Shown here: positions 1-9,446 of the stretch, one piece after another
Layout: each line of letters starts with the position of its first letter
How positions within the stretch are numbered: position 1 is the stretch's first letter
Source of the DNA: Kordia sp039026955
Lineage (GTDB): Bacteria > Bacteroidota > Bacteroidia > Flavobacteriales > Flavobacteriaceae
Assembly (NCBI GenBank): GCA_039026955.1
Contig: JBCCLH010000003.1
Coordinates: 1 to 64,000, forward strand
Reading direction: 5' to 3'
DNA: 64,000 nucleotides
Translations under genes and position numbers: made by a program
Notes under the pieces: model-generated
The model's database searches: none
Told to the model about the DNA's origin: nothing
The model's input: only the letters and a program-made list of their open reading frames with translations

Positions 1-945
1 AAAAAAATCATATATAAAATAGATGGTATAAAAGGAGGATATGATTATGAAGAAATAAACAAATTTACATTTGGTAATTCGTCAAAAACAAATACTGGAA
101 CTTTTAATTTTATAAATACAATTGATTCTGTTAATCCAGAAGAACTTAATTCTGTTTTTTTCATTGCTAATGTAAATAATATTAAGCCCTATCTCGTAAA
201 ATTAGAAGTTCCTTTTAATGGTTTAGATACACATTACAAAGAAAACGATACTCTAAATCTATCAAGCATTAAGTCAAACTTAAAGCTGAAAGATATAAAA
301 GGGATATGCGCTAACAAGAATACTATTTTCCTAGCTTTGAATCACTTAGTATATAGAGTAGATTTATTAAATCTAAATCATGTATCTAAGTATAATAGTC
401 CACTTATATCAGTAAATCAAGAAACAAAAATCAGCTGTATTATTAGTAAAGGAAATAATTTAGCTATTGGCAATGATAATGGTAGAGTAAAAATATATGA
501 CATCTCTAATCCTGATTCAATATCTTTAAAGAAAGAACTCATAGGTCATACAAAATCAATAAATAGTATTTCGTGGTTAGAAAATGAAAACTTAATAGTG
601 ACCTCATCAGAAGATGGCACAGTTAAAATTTGGGATGTAGCTCCTATTGAAAAGAGTCTCAGTAAATCTGAATCAGAATCAATAATTTATGGTAAAGAAA
701 ACAACATTCATTTCAATAATGAAATCACTGCTATCATTGAAGATAAAGTAGTTTTATTATTTCAAAAAAAAGATAGTATTCAAATTCCAAGTATTATAAG
801 ACATAATTATCCTATAAAATCGTTAGCTTTTCACAAGACAGAACCAATAATTTACACTCGTGATTCGAAAGGAATCCAAAAGAAATGGTATTGGAAAAAT
901 TTTAAAGAAGAAATTGATAAAAGAACTTTCAAGAAACAAGAGTAA
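1..945 (+). CDS. C-terminal part of a WD40-repeat protein (5' end outside window)
   Basis: The frame is open from the first base, so at least 314 residues belong to a larger protein. A clear WD40 blade runs from about 517 to 640, with the GH dipeptide in LIGHTKSI and the closing SSEDGTVKIWDV. A weaker blade precedes it (NDNGRVKIYDI). The last 100 residues have only degenerate repeats, and the tail is basic. Such propellers are usually scaffolds. In Bacteroidota they often form the C-terminal half of large proteins with an N-terminal STAND NTPase, caspase-like or TIR domain, but that part is not visible, so the function stays open. A bidirectional terminator follows about 80 bp downstream. Confidence 0.85.
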   Translation, partial: KKIIYKIDGIKGGYDYEEINKFTFGNSSKTNTGTFNFINTIDSVNPEELNSVFFIANVNNIKPYLVKLEVPFNGLDTHYKENDTLNLSSIKSNLKLKDIKGICANKNTIFLALNHLVYRVDLLNLNHVSKYNSPLISVNQETKISCIISKGNNLAIGNDNGRVKIYDISNPDSISLKKELIGHTKSINSISWLENENLIVTSSEDGTVKIWDVAPIEKSLSKSESESIIYGKENNIHFNNEITAIIEDKVVLLFQKKDSIQIPSIIRHNYPIKSLAFHKTEPIIYTRDSKGIQKKWYWKNFKEEIDKRTFKKQE

Positions 946-1026
946 CTAACAGTAATTAAAAGTTCTAACTTTTAATTATCTATAAATCATAAGCTTATAT
1001 AAAATTGCCCGCTCGGGTATAAAAAC

Positions 1027-1059
1027 AAAAACCTGTAATATTTTAAATTACAGGTTTTT
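1027..1059. terminator. Bidirectional rho-independent terminator
   Basis: A perfect 13-bp stem (AAAAACCTGTAAT with ATTACAGGTTTTT) encloses a 7-nt loop, with A and T runs on both sides. It can end transcription of the WD40 gene from the left and of the xylose operon from the right. Confidence 0.85.
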
Positions 1060-1084
1060 ACAATTTTAGTGACCCCGAACCTTC

Positions 1085-1098
1085 AAAGTTCGAACTTT
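1085..1098. repeat. 14-bp perfect palindrome AAAGTTCGAACTTT
   Basis: This perfect palindrome lies between the terminator at 1027-1059 and the 3' end of the GH10 gene. It resembles a tRNA T-arm superficially but cannot be folded as one. Role unknown. Confidence 0.4.
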
Positions 1099-1166
1099 TT
1101 GGTGGAGGATTTGAGGGAGATTAACTTGTTTTTAAAAGAGTATTTTGAATTATTTAATTAATACTC

Positions 1167-2486
1167 TTAGTCCAACCCTTCTAAAAATCCTGTATGTGCT
1201 TTTTTAGGTGTAAAGGCTGCATCATAGAACAAAGGCCAATCGGGTTGTCCCCAAAAATCTACCAACCAAGTTTCGTTGTCGCGCATTCCCCAAATGGTAA
1301 TTGCAAATTTATTTGCATCGGGAATGGCATCATAGATTTCGACTACTTCTCGTACTTTGTTTTGTTGTGCTATTGCTCTCTCTTCTGTTAAAGATGAAAT
1401 ATCGTTATTCGGATTTACACGTACATCTAATTCTGCAAAGTGCATTTTTAATCCTCTAGATACGGTTCCGTTCACGACACTTTGTATTTGAGCAGCTGTT
1501 GGAAAAAATATGTCTATATGCATTTGCGCACCCACACCATCAATTAGATTTTCTGACATCAAATTATCTACAATGGCAAACATTGCGGCTTGTTTTCCAG
1601 CATCAAAAGTTATGCTGTAATCGTTATAAAATAATAATGCATTTGGATCGGCAGCTCTAGCCCATTGGTAACATTTTTTGATGTAATCATCGCCCATTCG
1701 TTGTCTAAAGACAGAATTTCGTAATTGATTACTTCCGTCTTCAATCGCTTCATTTACTACGTCCCAAGATCGAACCTGTCCTGCATATCTTGTGACTACA
1801 GTTGTGATATAATTCTCGATCATAGTTTCAAATTCTTGATCTGTCCCCGAAAAGTTTTCTACCCAATCTGGTATTGAATTATGCCAAATCAAGGTATGTC
1901 CATGAATGTTCATATTATTGGCAACACCATAATTTACAATAGCATCAGCCGCTGTAAAATTGTAATTTCCTTGTGATGGATACATGGTATTCATTTTCAT
2001 TTCAAATTCTGCCGTAAGGTTATTGAACTCCCGAATTAAAATTTCACCATGTTGTCCATTCATACGATTCGATTGCACTGCCATTCCCACGGAGAATGTA
2101 TCCGTAGCATCTTTGAGTGCTAACAATTCATTCCCTGTGACTGATATCGTTTCGGTAGCTTGTATATCACCATCAGGTGCTTCTACCGTGAGTGTAATTA
2201 CATACGTTCCTGATGCTTCATACAAATGCGTTTCTGGTCCATTTCCATCTTGTACTATTGGTCCATTTGTACTAAATTGCCAATAGCTATTTAATCCATT
2301 GATTCCTGTAGATGTATTATTTACAGTAATTCTAAGGGGGTTTTGTTGTGATACTAGTACTTCAAAAGATACAGCAATTGGTGTAGTTGTATCTACAGAT
2401 GCATCCTCATTGTTTGAACAAGCACAAACCACATAGAATAGTAACAACAATAGAAAGAACTGTCTTAATCGTATACTATTTTTCAT
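1167..2486 (-). CDS. GH10 endo-1,4-beta-xylanase, lipoprotein with PKD-like domain
   Basis: Hydrolyses internal beta-1,4 links of xylan, probably at the cell surface. A hydrophobic N-terminus ends in a lipobox (VCAC, Cys23) followed by an Asn/Glu/Asp-rich stretch, which suits surface lipoproteins of Bacteroidota. Residues about 35-118 look like a PKD/Ig-like domain (STGINGLNSYWQFSTNG, ASGTYVITLTV). The GH10 barrel spans about 125-435. It shows HGHTLIWHNSIPDW, the acid/base Glu246 in WDVVNEAIEDG and the nucleophile Glu352 in HFAELDVRV. It is the last gene of a tight minus-strand operon and lies 18 bp after the GH3 gene. The next element downstream is the terminator at 1027-1059. Confidence 0.95.
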   Translation of the reverse strand: MKNSIRLRQFFLLLLLFYVVCACSNNEDASVDTTTPIAVSFEVLVSQQNPLRITVNNTSTGINGLNSYWQFSTNGPIVQDGNGPETHLYEASGTYVITLTVEAPDGDIQATETISVTGNELLALKDATDTFSVGMAVQSNRMNGQHGEILIREFNNLTAEFEMKMNTMYPSQGNYNFTAADAIVNYGVANNMNIHGHTLIWHNSIPDWVENFSGTDQEFETMIENYITTVVTRYAGQVRSWDVVNEAIEDGSNQLRNSVFRQRMGDDYIKKCYQWARAADPNALLFYNDYSITFDAGKQAAMFAIVDNLMSENLIDGVGAQMHIDIFFPTAAQIQSVVNGTVSRGLKMHFAELDVRVNPNNDISSLTEERAIAQQNKVREVVEIYDAIPDANKFAITIWGMRDNETWLVDFWGQPDWPLFYDAAFTPKKAHTGFLEGLD

Positions 2487-2504
2487 AATATTTTTGTGAT
2501 AGAT

Positions 2505-4790
2505 TTATTTTAATTCGAATTGATCCGTTAATCCTTTATCAGATCTTCCGCCAACCATTATGTTAAATGTTCCTTTTTCGACTACGTATTCTCTATTATT
2601 ATTAAAAAAGCCGAGTTCAGCACTTGTTAGCGTAAATTTTACAGTTTTGGTTTCTCCTTTTTTTAATGCTACCAATTCAAAACCTTTTAATTCTTTAACG
2701 GGTCTTACAATCGATGCTACTGGATCGTTTATATAGAGTTGTACAACTTCTTTCCCGTCAACAGTACCAGTATTTGTAACCTCCACACTTACTTTTACCA
2801 TTTCTCCTTTTTTGTATTGCGATTTAGTTAGCTTTAGATTTTTATATTCAAAAGTGGTATAACTAAGTCCGTACCCAAAAGGATATAAAGGTGTTTTTTC
2901 TGCATCTATATAATGTGACCAGAATACATTGTCTTGCGTATTTGTGGGTCTACCAGTACTTAAGTGATTGTAGTAAATTGGACATTGTCCCACATTTCTT
3001 GGAAAAGACATAGGAAGTTTTCCACTTGGATTATAATCACCATACAACACTTGCGCCACTGCATTCCCTGATTGCGTTCCTAATTGCCATGCTTCCACAA
3101 TAGCTGGAATATGTTCATCTGCCCATGGCAAGGCTAATGGGCGACCATTGTTTAGCACCAATATAATATTTTTATTTGTTTTATAGATTTCTTCTAATAA
3201 TTGTTGTTGATTTCCAGGAAGATCTAATTTTGTTCTGCTTCTTGCTTCTCCACTCTGAAAACCTACTTCTCCCAAAACCATTACAACAATATCAGCATCT
3301 TTTGCTACTTTTTTGGCAGCTTCAAATCCTGAGAAATCATCTGTATTGATTTTGACTTCTTGTACAAATACTTGTTGTCCAATGGATACATCTGTTCCTT
3401 TTTCATAGACAAGTTGATTTCCTTTGTATTGTTGCATACCTTCCAAAACAGAAACCGCTGTGTTATCATCAGCAGCAATTCTCCAACTTCCTAACGGACT
3501 ATTTTTATCAGCCGCTAATGCACCAATTAAGGCAATTTTTACTCCTGATTTTTTTAATGGCAATAGATTGTTTTCATTTTTTAATAAGACAATTGATTTT
3601 TTCGCCATATCTAACACGGCATCATTCATTGCTTTATTCCCAACTGTATTTTTTTCACGAGTGGCGTCGCAATATTTATAAGGGTCATCAAATAAACCTA
3701 GTTCAAATTTTACGCGAAGTATTCTTCTTACGGCATCATTAATCAAACGTTCTTCTATAGTTCCGTTTTTAACTAACTGGACTAATTCTTTTACATATAG
3801 GTGCGATTCCATATCCATATCAGATCCTGCAATGACTGCTTTTGCAGAAGCATCAGCGCCATCTGCTGCATAGCCATGCGTCACCATTTCGCTGATAGAA
3901 GCCCAATCTGAAACGACATATCCATCAAAATTCCAAGCGCCTTTTAGGATGTCTCTCTGTAGAAAAACATCGCCTGTTGCCGGAATACCGTTTAATGTAT
4001 TAAAGGAGTTCATAAATGTACGCACACCAGCATCTACAGCAGATTTAAAAGGTGGCAATACCACATTATATAGTTTTGAATGGCTCATTTCTACACCATT
4101 GTATTCCAAACCTGCTTCTGCAAAACCATACCCTGCAAAATGTTTTGCACAGGCAGCAATGGTAGTATTCGCATCTAGTTTTTCACCTTGGAATCCAGTA
4201 ATTCGAGCTTTCGCAATCTTACTTCCCAGATAGGTATCCTCACCAGCACCTTCCATGACACGTCCCCATCTAGCATCGTTTGAGATATCTACATTGGGAC
4301 CAAAAGTCCAGTTTAATCCAGAAGCAGACGCTTCATCTGCAGCTACACTGGCAGATTTTTTGATGGCTTCTATATCCCAACTTGCCGCTTCTGCCAACGG
4401 AATAGGACTCATGGTTTTGTAGCCATGAATTACATCAAATCCAAAAATAATTGGAATACCTAAACGCGTTTCTTCTACTGCGATTTTTTGAACTGCTCTT
4501 ACTTTATCTGTTCCCCTGACACTAAGCATAGATCCAACCCAGCCTTTTTTTATGTGTTCGTATTTTTCTTCTTCCGATCCAGACGTTGGAAGTGGTCCTG
4601 TAAAATCCCAAGAACCATTGTACTGATTCATTTGACCTACTTTTTCTTCTAAGGTCATCTCTTTCATTAAGAGATTAATTCGCTCTTCTATAGGCTTACT
4701 TGGATCTAAATGCATTTTAGATTGTGCGTAACTTCCAGTAATAAAAATCACGATTATAAAGTTTATAGTTGTTTTTAAAAATTTGTCCAT
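2505..4790 (-). CDS. GH3 beta-glucosidase/beta-xylosidase (BglX-like), exported
   Basis: Exo-acting glycosidase that removes single sugars from the non-reducing end of oligosaccharides. The order is a signal peptide ending near SYAQ (residue 23), the GH3 N-terminal barrel (FGFDVIHGY, KHFAGYG), the nucleophile Asp295 in VVSDWAS, the GH3 C-terminal alpha/beta sandwich (KKSIVLLKNENNLLPL) and a fibronectin-III-like C-terminal domain (KGFELVALKKGETKTVKFTL). The length of 761 aa matches BglX-type enzymes. No lipobox is visible, so it is probably periplasmic. The operon context (xylanase, xylose transport and catabolism) argues for xylo-oligosaccharides, although the family is promiscuous. It starts 19 bp after the symporter stop. 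Confidence 0.93.
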   Translation of the reverse strand: MDKFLKTTINFIIVIFITGSYAQSKMHLDPSKPIEERINLLMKEMTLEEKVGQMNQYNGSWDFTGPLPTSGSEEEKYEHIKKGWVGSMLSVRGTDKVRAVQKIAVEETRLGIPIIFGFDVIHGYKTMSPIPLAEAASWDIEAIKKSASVAADEASASGLNWTFGPNVDISNDARWGRVMEGAGEDTYLGSKIAKARITGFQGEKLDANTTIAACAKHFAGYGFAEAGLEYNGVEMSHSKLYNVVLPPFKSAVDAGVRTFMNSFNTLNGIPATGDVFLQRDILKGAWNFDGYVVSDWASISEMVTHGYAADGADASAKAVIAGSDMDMESHLYVKELVQLVKNGTIEERLINDAVRRILRVKFELGLFDDPYKYCDATREKNTVGNKAMNDAVLDMAKKSIVLLKNENNLLPLKKSGVKIALIGALAADKNSPLGSWRIAADDNTAVSVLEGMQQYKGNQLVYEKGTDVSIGQQVFVQEVKINTDDFSGFEAAKKVAKDADIVVMVLGEVGFQSGEARSRTKLDLPGNQQQLLEEIYKTNKNIILVLNNGRPLALPWADEHIPAIVEAWQLGTQSGNAVAQVLYGDYNPSGKLPMSFPRNVGQCPIYYNHLSTGRPTNTQDNVFWSHYIDAEKTPLYPFGYGLSYTTFEYKNLKLTKSQYKKGEMVKVSVEVTNTGTVDGKEVVQLYINDPVASIVRPVKELKGFELVALKKGETKTVKFTLTSAELGFFNNNREYVVEKGTFNIMVGGRSDKGLTDQFELK

Positions 4791-4809
4791 TCTATTTTTT
4801 TAAGATTTA

Positions 4810-6228
4810 TTATTTCTTCCAAAGAGTTTCCATCTCTTCCAGTGTTTTTCCTTTAGTTTCTGGCACAAGTTTTATCACAAAAACCATTGCAAATAAACTC
4901 ATTATACCATAAATCCAATAGGCAAAACCATGGTTAAATTGTTCCGTTAAATATGAATTATCATCCATCATAGGAAAGGTTAGTGATACTACATAATTTG
5001 CTATCCATTGCGCGGCAACTGCTATCGCCATCGCTCTTCCTCTAATTTTGTTTGGAAATATTTCAGATAGCAATACCCAAGTTACAGGTCCCCAACTCAA
5101 TGCAAAACATGCCACATATAACATCATACAAGTTAAGGCCAAATATCCTGTTGCTTCTGCAAAAAATACGAAACCTAATGCAAACATGGCAATTGCCATT
5201 CCTAAGGCTCCAATAATCATCAACGGTTTTCGTCCGTATTTATCAACTGTTTTGATGGCAATTATGGTGAATAAGAAATTCGCAATTCCGACAATAATTG
5301 TAAAAAAGAGCGAGGCATTTGTGTTCATATCCATTTTCTTGAATATCTCTGGCGCATAATACAATACCACATTGATTCCAACAAATTGTTGAAAGATTGA
5401 AAGTACAACACCGATGATGATAATCAACCAACCAAATGATAATAACTTTCCTGAACTTTTCGCCACACTTCCTTTTATGTCCGTTAAAATTGTAACAGCT
5501 GCTGCTTCGCCATTAATATCAGTTAATACCTTAAGTGCTTTCGCTTCTTTTCCTCTTAACATTAACGATCTTGGCGTATCTGGCACAGAAAATAGTAGCA
5601 ATAGAAAAATACCCACTGGAATGATTTCTGAAGCAAACATCCATCGCCAACCTACTTCATTTAACCAAGTATCAGAGCCGCCGCCATTCGATATAAAATA
5701 GTTTACAAAATAGACGACCATGAAACCCGCAACGATTGCGAGCTGATTGTACGATACTAAACGTCCTCTAATGTTTGCGGGTGCAATTTCGGCTATGTAT
5801 AATGGAGATAACATAGATGCCAATCCTACCCCAACACCACCTATGATTCTGTAGATGATAAAAATAGTAGAAAAAGTATGGTCTAATTCACCAATTGGTT
5901 TGATAAATAGCTCTGGCATGGCAGAACCTAACGCGGATATTAAAAATAAAATTCCTGCTAGGATCAATCCTTTTTTTCGTCCTAATTTTTTACTGATAAA
6001 ACCGCCTAATGCACCACCGATGATACATCCAATCAATGCGCTAGCTACTAAAAACCCTTTGAAGGCATTTGCTGCATTTTCACTAAGTCCTTTGGGGGAA
6101 ACAAAGTAATTTTCTAAAGATCCAACGGTTCCAGAAATGACACCTGTATCATATCCAAAAAGTAAGCCTCCTAGTGTAGCTACTAATGTTAATTTTAATA
6201 AATACCCTGATTTTACTGATTGCGCCAT
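4810..6228 (-). CDS. xylE: MFS sugar:proton symporter, D-xylose transporter (XylE-like)
   Basis: Inner-membrane importer of the sugar porter family with about 12 membrane segments. The diagnostic motifs are visible: FGYDTGVISG in TM1, SKKLGRKKGL in loop 2-3, YIAEIAPANIRGRL after TM4, QQFVGINVVLYY in TM7, DKYGRKPL in loop 8-9 and PETKGKTLEEME at the C-terminus. The length of 472 aa is close to that of E. coli XylE. It sits directly downstream of xylose isomerase (29-bp gap), which makes D-xylose the likely substrate. Glucose or arabinose specificity cannot be excluded from sequence. Confidence 0.9.
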   Translation of the reverse strand: MAQSVKSGYLLKLTLVATLGGLLFGYDTGVISGTVGSLENYFVSPKGLSENAANAFKGFLVASALIGCIIGGALGGFISKKLGRKKGLILAGILFLISALGSAMPELFIKPIGELDHTFSTIFIIYRIIGGVGVGLASMLSPLYIAEIAPANIRGRLVSYNQLAIVAGFMVVYFVNYFISNGGGSDTWLNEVGWRWMFASEIIPVGIFLLLLFSVPDTPRSLMLRGKEAKALKVLTDINGEAAAVTILTDIKGSVAKSSGKLLSFGWLIIIIGVVLSIFQQFVGINVVLYYAPEIFKKMDMNTNASLFFTIIVGIANFLFTIIAIKTVDKYGRKPLMIIGALGMAIAMFALGFVFFAEATGYLALTCMMLYVACFALSWGPVTWVLLSEIFPNKIRGRAMAIAVAAQWIANYVVSLTFPMMDDNSYLTEQFNHGFAYWIYGIMSLFAMVFVIKLVPETKGKTLEEMETLWKK

Positions 6229-6257
6229 AAGTATAGTTAATTAGTTACTGTATCCGT

Positions 6258-7574
6258 TTAGATATATTGATTGATAATATTTTCAAATAATTCTTGTTTT
6301 CCGCTCTGCAGTTTTAATTCTCCATTTTCTTGGGCGATAGCATATAAATCTTGTAAGCTCAATTTTCCAGCTTCAAAGTCTTTCCCTTTTCCTGAATCAA
6401 AAGAGCTATATCTTTCTTGTCTTAATTTATCATAGGCTGATGATTGTATTATTTTATCCGCAGTAAGTAACGCTCTAGCAAAAGTGTCTGCACCTCCGAT
6501 ATGTGCATAAAACACATCTTCCATATCGGTAGAATTTCTTCTTATTTTCGCATCAAAATTGATTCCGCCACCTTGCAATCCTCCTGCTTTCAAAAAGACT
6601 AACATTGCTTCCGTTGTTTCATAAATATTATTCGGAAATTGGTCTGTATCCCAACCATTTTGATAATCACCTCTGTTTGCATCGATACTTCCTAGCATTC
6701 CTGCTTTGGCTGCTACTGCTAATTCATGTTGTATGGTATGTTGCGCTAACGTAGCATGATTCACCTCTATATTCATTTTAAAGTCCTTCTCTAAACCATA
6801 TTCTTTTAGAAATCCAATGGCGGTGGCACAGTCAAAATCATATTGATGCTTCATAGGTTCCATAGGTTTGGGTTCTATAAAGAAGGTTCCTTTAAAACCT
6901 TGCGCACGTGCGTAGTCTCTAGCCATTGTCAAAAATTGCCCCATGTGATCCAATTCTCTTCCCATGTCTGTGTTTAATAGTGACATATATCCTTCTCTCC
7001 CACCCCAAAACACATAGTTTTCTCCATCTAAAGCAATGGTAGCGTCTAAGGCTAATTTTATTTGTCCACCAGCTCTTGCAACCACATTAAAATCTGGATT
7101 TGTAGCGGCTCCATTCATGTAACGTGGATGCGAAAAGCAATTTGCAGTTCCCCAAAGTAATTTGATTCCTGTCTCTGCTTTTTTCTGTTTGATATATTCA
7201 ACGATTGTTTCTAGACGTTTTTCAGATTCAACAAAAGTTGGCGCTTCTTGAATAAGATCGTAATCGTGAAAACAGAAATAGTCAAATCCCATTTTACTTA
7301 TAAATTCAAAGGCTGCATCTGCTTTGTCTTTTGCAGCTTGCACAGGATCAGCTGCTTGATCCCAGAGAAAATTTTGCGTTCCAGGTCCAAATGGATCACT
7401 TCCCTGTCCACAGAAGGTATGCCAATAGGCGATGGCAAACTTGAAATGTTCGCGCATGGTTTTTCCTGCTACAACCTTATCTGCATCATAGTATTTGTAC
7501 GCCAATGGATTATCTGATAGATATCCTTCGTACTGGATTTTAGAGATTCCTTTAAAATATTCTGTATTCGACAT
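6258..7574 (-). CDS. xylA: Xylose isomerase
   Basis: Cytoplasmic metal-dependent isomerase that converts D-xylose to D-xylulose. The 438-aa length is that of class II xylose isomerases. Conserved stretches are AYWHTFCGQGSDPFG, the active-site FDYFCFHDYDLI, WGTANCFSHPRYMNGAATNP, FFIEPKPMEPMKHQYDFD, the metal-binding MNIEVNHATLAQHTIQHE, and GSIDANRGDYQNGWDTDQFP. It is separated from the xylulokinase stop by a single base, so the two are surely co-transcribed. No signal peptide is present. Confidence 0.98.
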   Translation of the reverse strand: MSNTEYFKGISKIQYEGYLSDNPLAYKYYDADKVVAGKTMREHFKFAIAYWHTFCGQGSDPFGPGTQNFLWDQAADPVQAAKDKADAAFEFISKMGFDYFCFHDYDLIQEAPTFVESEKRLETIVEYIKQKKAETGIKLLWGTANCFSHPRYMNGAATNPDFNVVARAGGQIKLALDATIALDGENYVFWGGREGYMSLLNTDMGRELDHMGQFLTMARDYARAQGFKGTFFIEPKPMEPMKHQYDFDCATAIGFLKEYGLEKDFKMNIEVNHATLAQHTIQHELAVAAKAGMLGSIDANRGDYQNGWDTDQFPNNIYETTEAMLVFLKAGGLQGGGINFDAKIRRNSTDMEDVFYAHIGGADTFARALLTADKIIQSSAYDKLRQERYSSFDSGKGKDFEAGKLSLQDLYAIAQENGELKLQSGKQELFENIINQYI

Positions 7575-7575
7575 T

Positions 7576-9060
7576 TTATGTATGTTTTAATATCATTTCT
7601 AATTGATTTTTCCATTTTTGATAGGCCGCTAGATATGGCTTTCTATTGTTCAGCGGCATGTAGGTCATTACATGATCATTTTTAGTTATATTTTCTCCAA
7701 ACTTCTCAAAATCACCATCGATCAAACCTGCGGCTCTTGCAGCTCCAACGGCGCCCGTGGTATTATAAATTTCTATTTCATGCTCGATTAAAGTAGCTAC
7801 TGTATTAGAAAAAATTTCGGAACGGAAGAGATTGTCATTTCCTGCTCGAATGACCTTAATTTCTGTGTTGTCATTTTTTAAAATTTCCATTCCATATACA
7901 AATGAAAAAGCAATTCCTTCCAACGCTGCACGATAAACATGTGATTGATTATGTTTGTTGAGATTGAGGTTGCAAAAATGTGTCCCAACGTTTTCATTTT
8001 CTAACATCCGTTCTGCACCATTACCAAAAGGAATTACTATAAGATCATCTGATCCTATTGGGACTTCTGATGCTTTGGCATTCATGTTTTCATAGGTAAG
8101 ATTATCACTAAAGTTTCGCAACCAGCGATACTGAATACCTGCTCCATTGATACATAATAATTTTCCTAAAATCGGATATTGATCTGTGTAATTGACATGA
8201 ACAAAATTGTTTATTCTAGAGGTTTCTTTAGATTTTACACTGTTAGATATGGCATATAAAACACCCGAAGTTCCGCCAGTAGCAGCAACTTCTCCAGATT
8301 TGAAAATGTTTAGTGATAATGCATTATTAGGCTGATCGCCTGCACGATAGGTAATGGTAGCTCCTGTAGGCAAGCCTGTTTCTTTTGAAGCTTTTTCATT
8401 TATTTTTCCTTGATTTGAAAAATTCTCTACAATTTCAGGTGTTAGATTTGTATCAATATCATAATATTCTAATAACCAATTTGCTACTTTATTTTCTTTG
8501 TAGTCCCAAAGCATGCCTTCTGAGAGACTATTTTTTGTGGTTCGGATGTCACCACTCAATTTGTACGCAATGTAATCTCCCGGCAACATATATTTGTAGA
8601 TATTTTTATATACTTCTGGTTCACGATCTCTAACCCACTTTAATTTTGAAGCGGTAAAGTTTCCTGGAGAGTTTAATAAATGATTTGCGCATTTTTCTGC
8701 TCCCAAATCGTCAAAAGCCTTGTTTCCGATAGCCACAGCACGACTATCACACCAAATAATAGCATGACGCAATGGGCTTCCATTTTTGTCAACTACCACC
8801 AATCCATGCATTTGATATGAGATACCAATATGCATGATTTTTGAAGCTTGAATATTTGATTCTCTAATGACTCTTTTTATTGCAGTACAAACATGTTTCC
8901 ACCATACATTTGGATCTTGTTCTGCCCAATCGTAATGTAGCGATATGATCTCCATTTCATTTGGTGGCTCATGAAGGGTTAGTATATTTTCTCCTGTAGT
9001 TGCATTTACTATTGCTACTTTAATTGATGAGCTTCCTATATCTAGTCCTATGTTGTACAA
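7576..9060 (-). CDS. xylB: Xylulokinase
   Basis: FGGY-family sugar kinase that phosphorylates D-xylulose to xylulose 5-phosphate, the entry to the pentose phosphate pathway. It opens with the phosphate-binding motif GLDIGSSSIKVAI. It also has YQMHGLVVVDKNG, WCDSRA, the substrate-binding AGDQPNNALSL and the C-terminal ATP-binding part (VIRAGNDNLFRS, GAVGAARAAGL). At 494 aa it has the normal length. It is the first gene of the xylBA-symporter-GH3-GH10 operon. Its long 5' region (9061-9250) has a 12-bp inverted repeat, a TATTTTTG promoter element and a 21-bp direct repeat, all discussed separately. Confidence 0.97.
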   Translation of the reverse strand: MYNIGLDIGSSSIKVAIVNATTGENILTLHEPPNEMEIISLHYDWAEQDPNVWWKHVCTAIKRVIRESNIQASKIMHIGISYQMHGLVVVDKNGSPLRHAIIWCDSRAVAIGNKAFDDLGAEKCANHLLNSPGNFTASKLKWVRDREPEVYKNIYKYMLPGDYIAYKLSGDIRTTKNSLSEGMLWDYKENKVANWLLEYYDIDTNLTPEIVENFSNQGKINEKASKETGLPTGATITYRAGDQPNNALSLNIFKSGEVAATGGTSGVLYAISNSVKSKETSRINNFVHVNYTDQYPILGKLLCINGAGIQYRWLRNFSDNLTYENMNAKASEVPIGSDDLIVIPFGNGAERMLENENVGTHFCNLNLNKHNQSHVYRAALEGIAFSFVYGMEILKNDNTEIKVIRAGNDNLFRSEIFSNTVATLIEHEIEIYNTTGAVGAARAAGLIDGDFEKFGENITKNDHVMTYMPLNNRKPYLAAYQKWKNQLEMILKHT

Positions 9061-9119
9061 TATATTTGTTATTTGTGTGAATTATTGTGAAAGTCTTTCT
9101 AACTAAAGGTTAATTTGAT

Positions 9120-9180
9120 GCTGCTAATTTTTGCTATTGAAAGTGCTTTTTAATTTTTGATTAACTTTAAAATTAGCAGC
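9120..9180. promoter_or_regulatory. 12-bp inverted repeat in the xylB leader
   Basis: GCTGCTAATTTT (9120-9131) is perfectly inverted as AAAATTAGCAGC (9169-9180), with 37 nt between. On the minus strand it lies in the predicted xylB 5' untranslated region, about 60 nt before the ATG. No T-run follows it in either direction, so it is not a simple terminator. It may be a repressor operator or an RNA hairpin. Confidence 0.6.
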
Positions 9181-9199
9181 TATAAAGCTAGTTTATCCT

Positions 9200-9207
9200 C
9201 AAAAATA
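9200..9207 (-). promoter_or_regulatory. -7 promoter element TATTTTTG for the xylB operon
   Basis: The minus strand reads TATTTTTG, a full match to the Bacteroidota -7 consensus TAnnTTTG. It starts 19 nt after the start of the proximal half-site of the direct repeat at 9215-9247. The place of the -33 element is thus taken by that half-site, as at an activator-dependent promoter. Confidence 0.5.
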
Positions 9208-9214
9208 CCGTCAA

Positions 9215-9247
9215 TACATATAAAGCATGTTATGTCACAAATGATGC
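9215..9247 (-). promoter_or_regulatory. Putative HTCS operator A (21-bp direct repeat) upstream of xylB
   Basis: On the minus strand the half-sites GCATCATTTG and GCTTTATATG begin exactly 21 bp apart (at 9247 and 9226). They match the consensus GCWWYATWTG shared with four other sites in the locus. The site is 155 bp before the xylB ATG. Confidence 0.65.
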
Positions 9248-9359
9248 GTATTTTACCTCAAAGTACTATGAACAGTATCAAAATCGTTGATAAGGAATTA
9301 AGATTGCCTATTGTTTTACAAAGCAAGTCTGATGACATTAAACCGATATAAAATAAATT

Positions 9360-9388
9360 GAGACTCTCTTAATTCGTAAGACAGTCTC
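9360..9388 (-). terminator. Terminator after the small secreted protein gene
   Basis: GAGACT (9360-9365) pairs with AGTCTC (9383-9388). On the minus strand the hairpin is followed by a T-rich stretch. It lies 60 bp after the stop of the 9447-9854 gene. Confidence 0.55.
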
Positions 9389-9446
9389 GTTGTTTTTATA
9401 CTTTTTAGACATTTATTTTCTGAAGTATAATGAAAACTATTTAAAG

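Noticed and set aside
1072..1130. Possible tRNA remnant (GTTCGAACT near GGGGTCAC)
   Set aside because: The T-loop spacing is wrong and no acceptor or anticodon stem can be formed. It is only a palindrome.
9157..9351. 64-codon plus-strand ORF
   Set aside because: It overlaps the xylB leader inverted repeat and operator A. Its sequence shows no domain or signal peptide, and the regulatory reading explains the conserved bases better.
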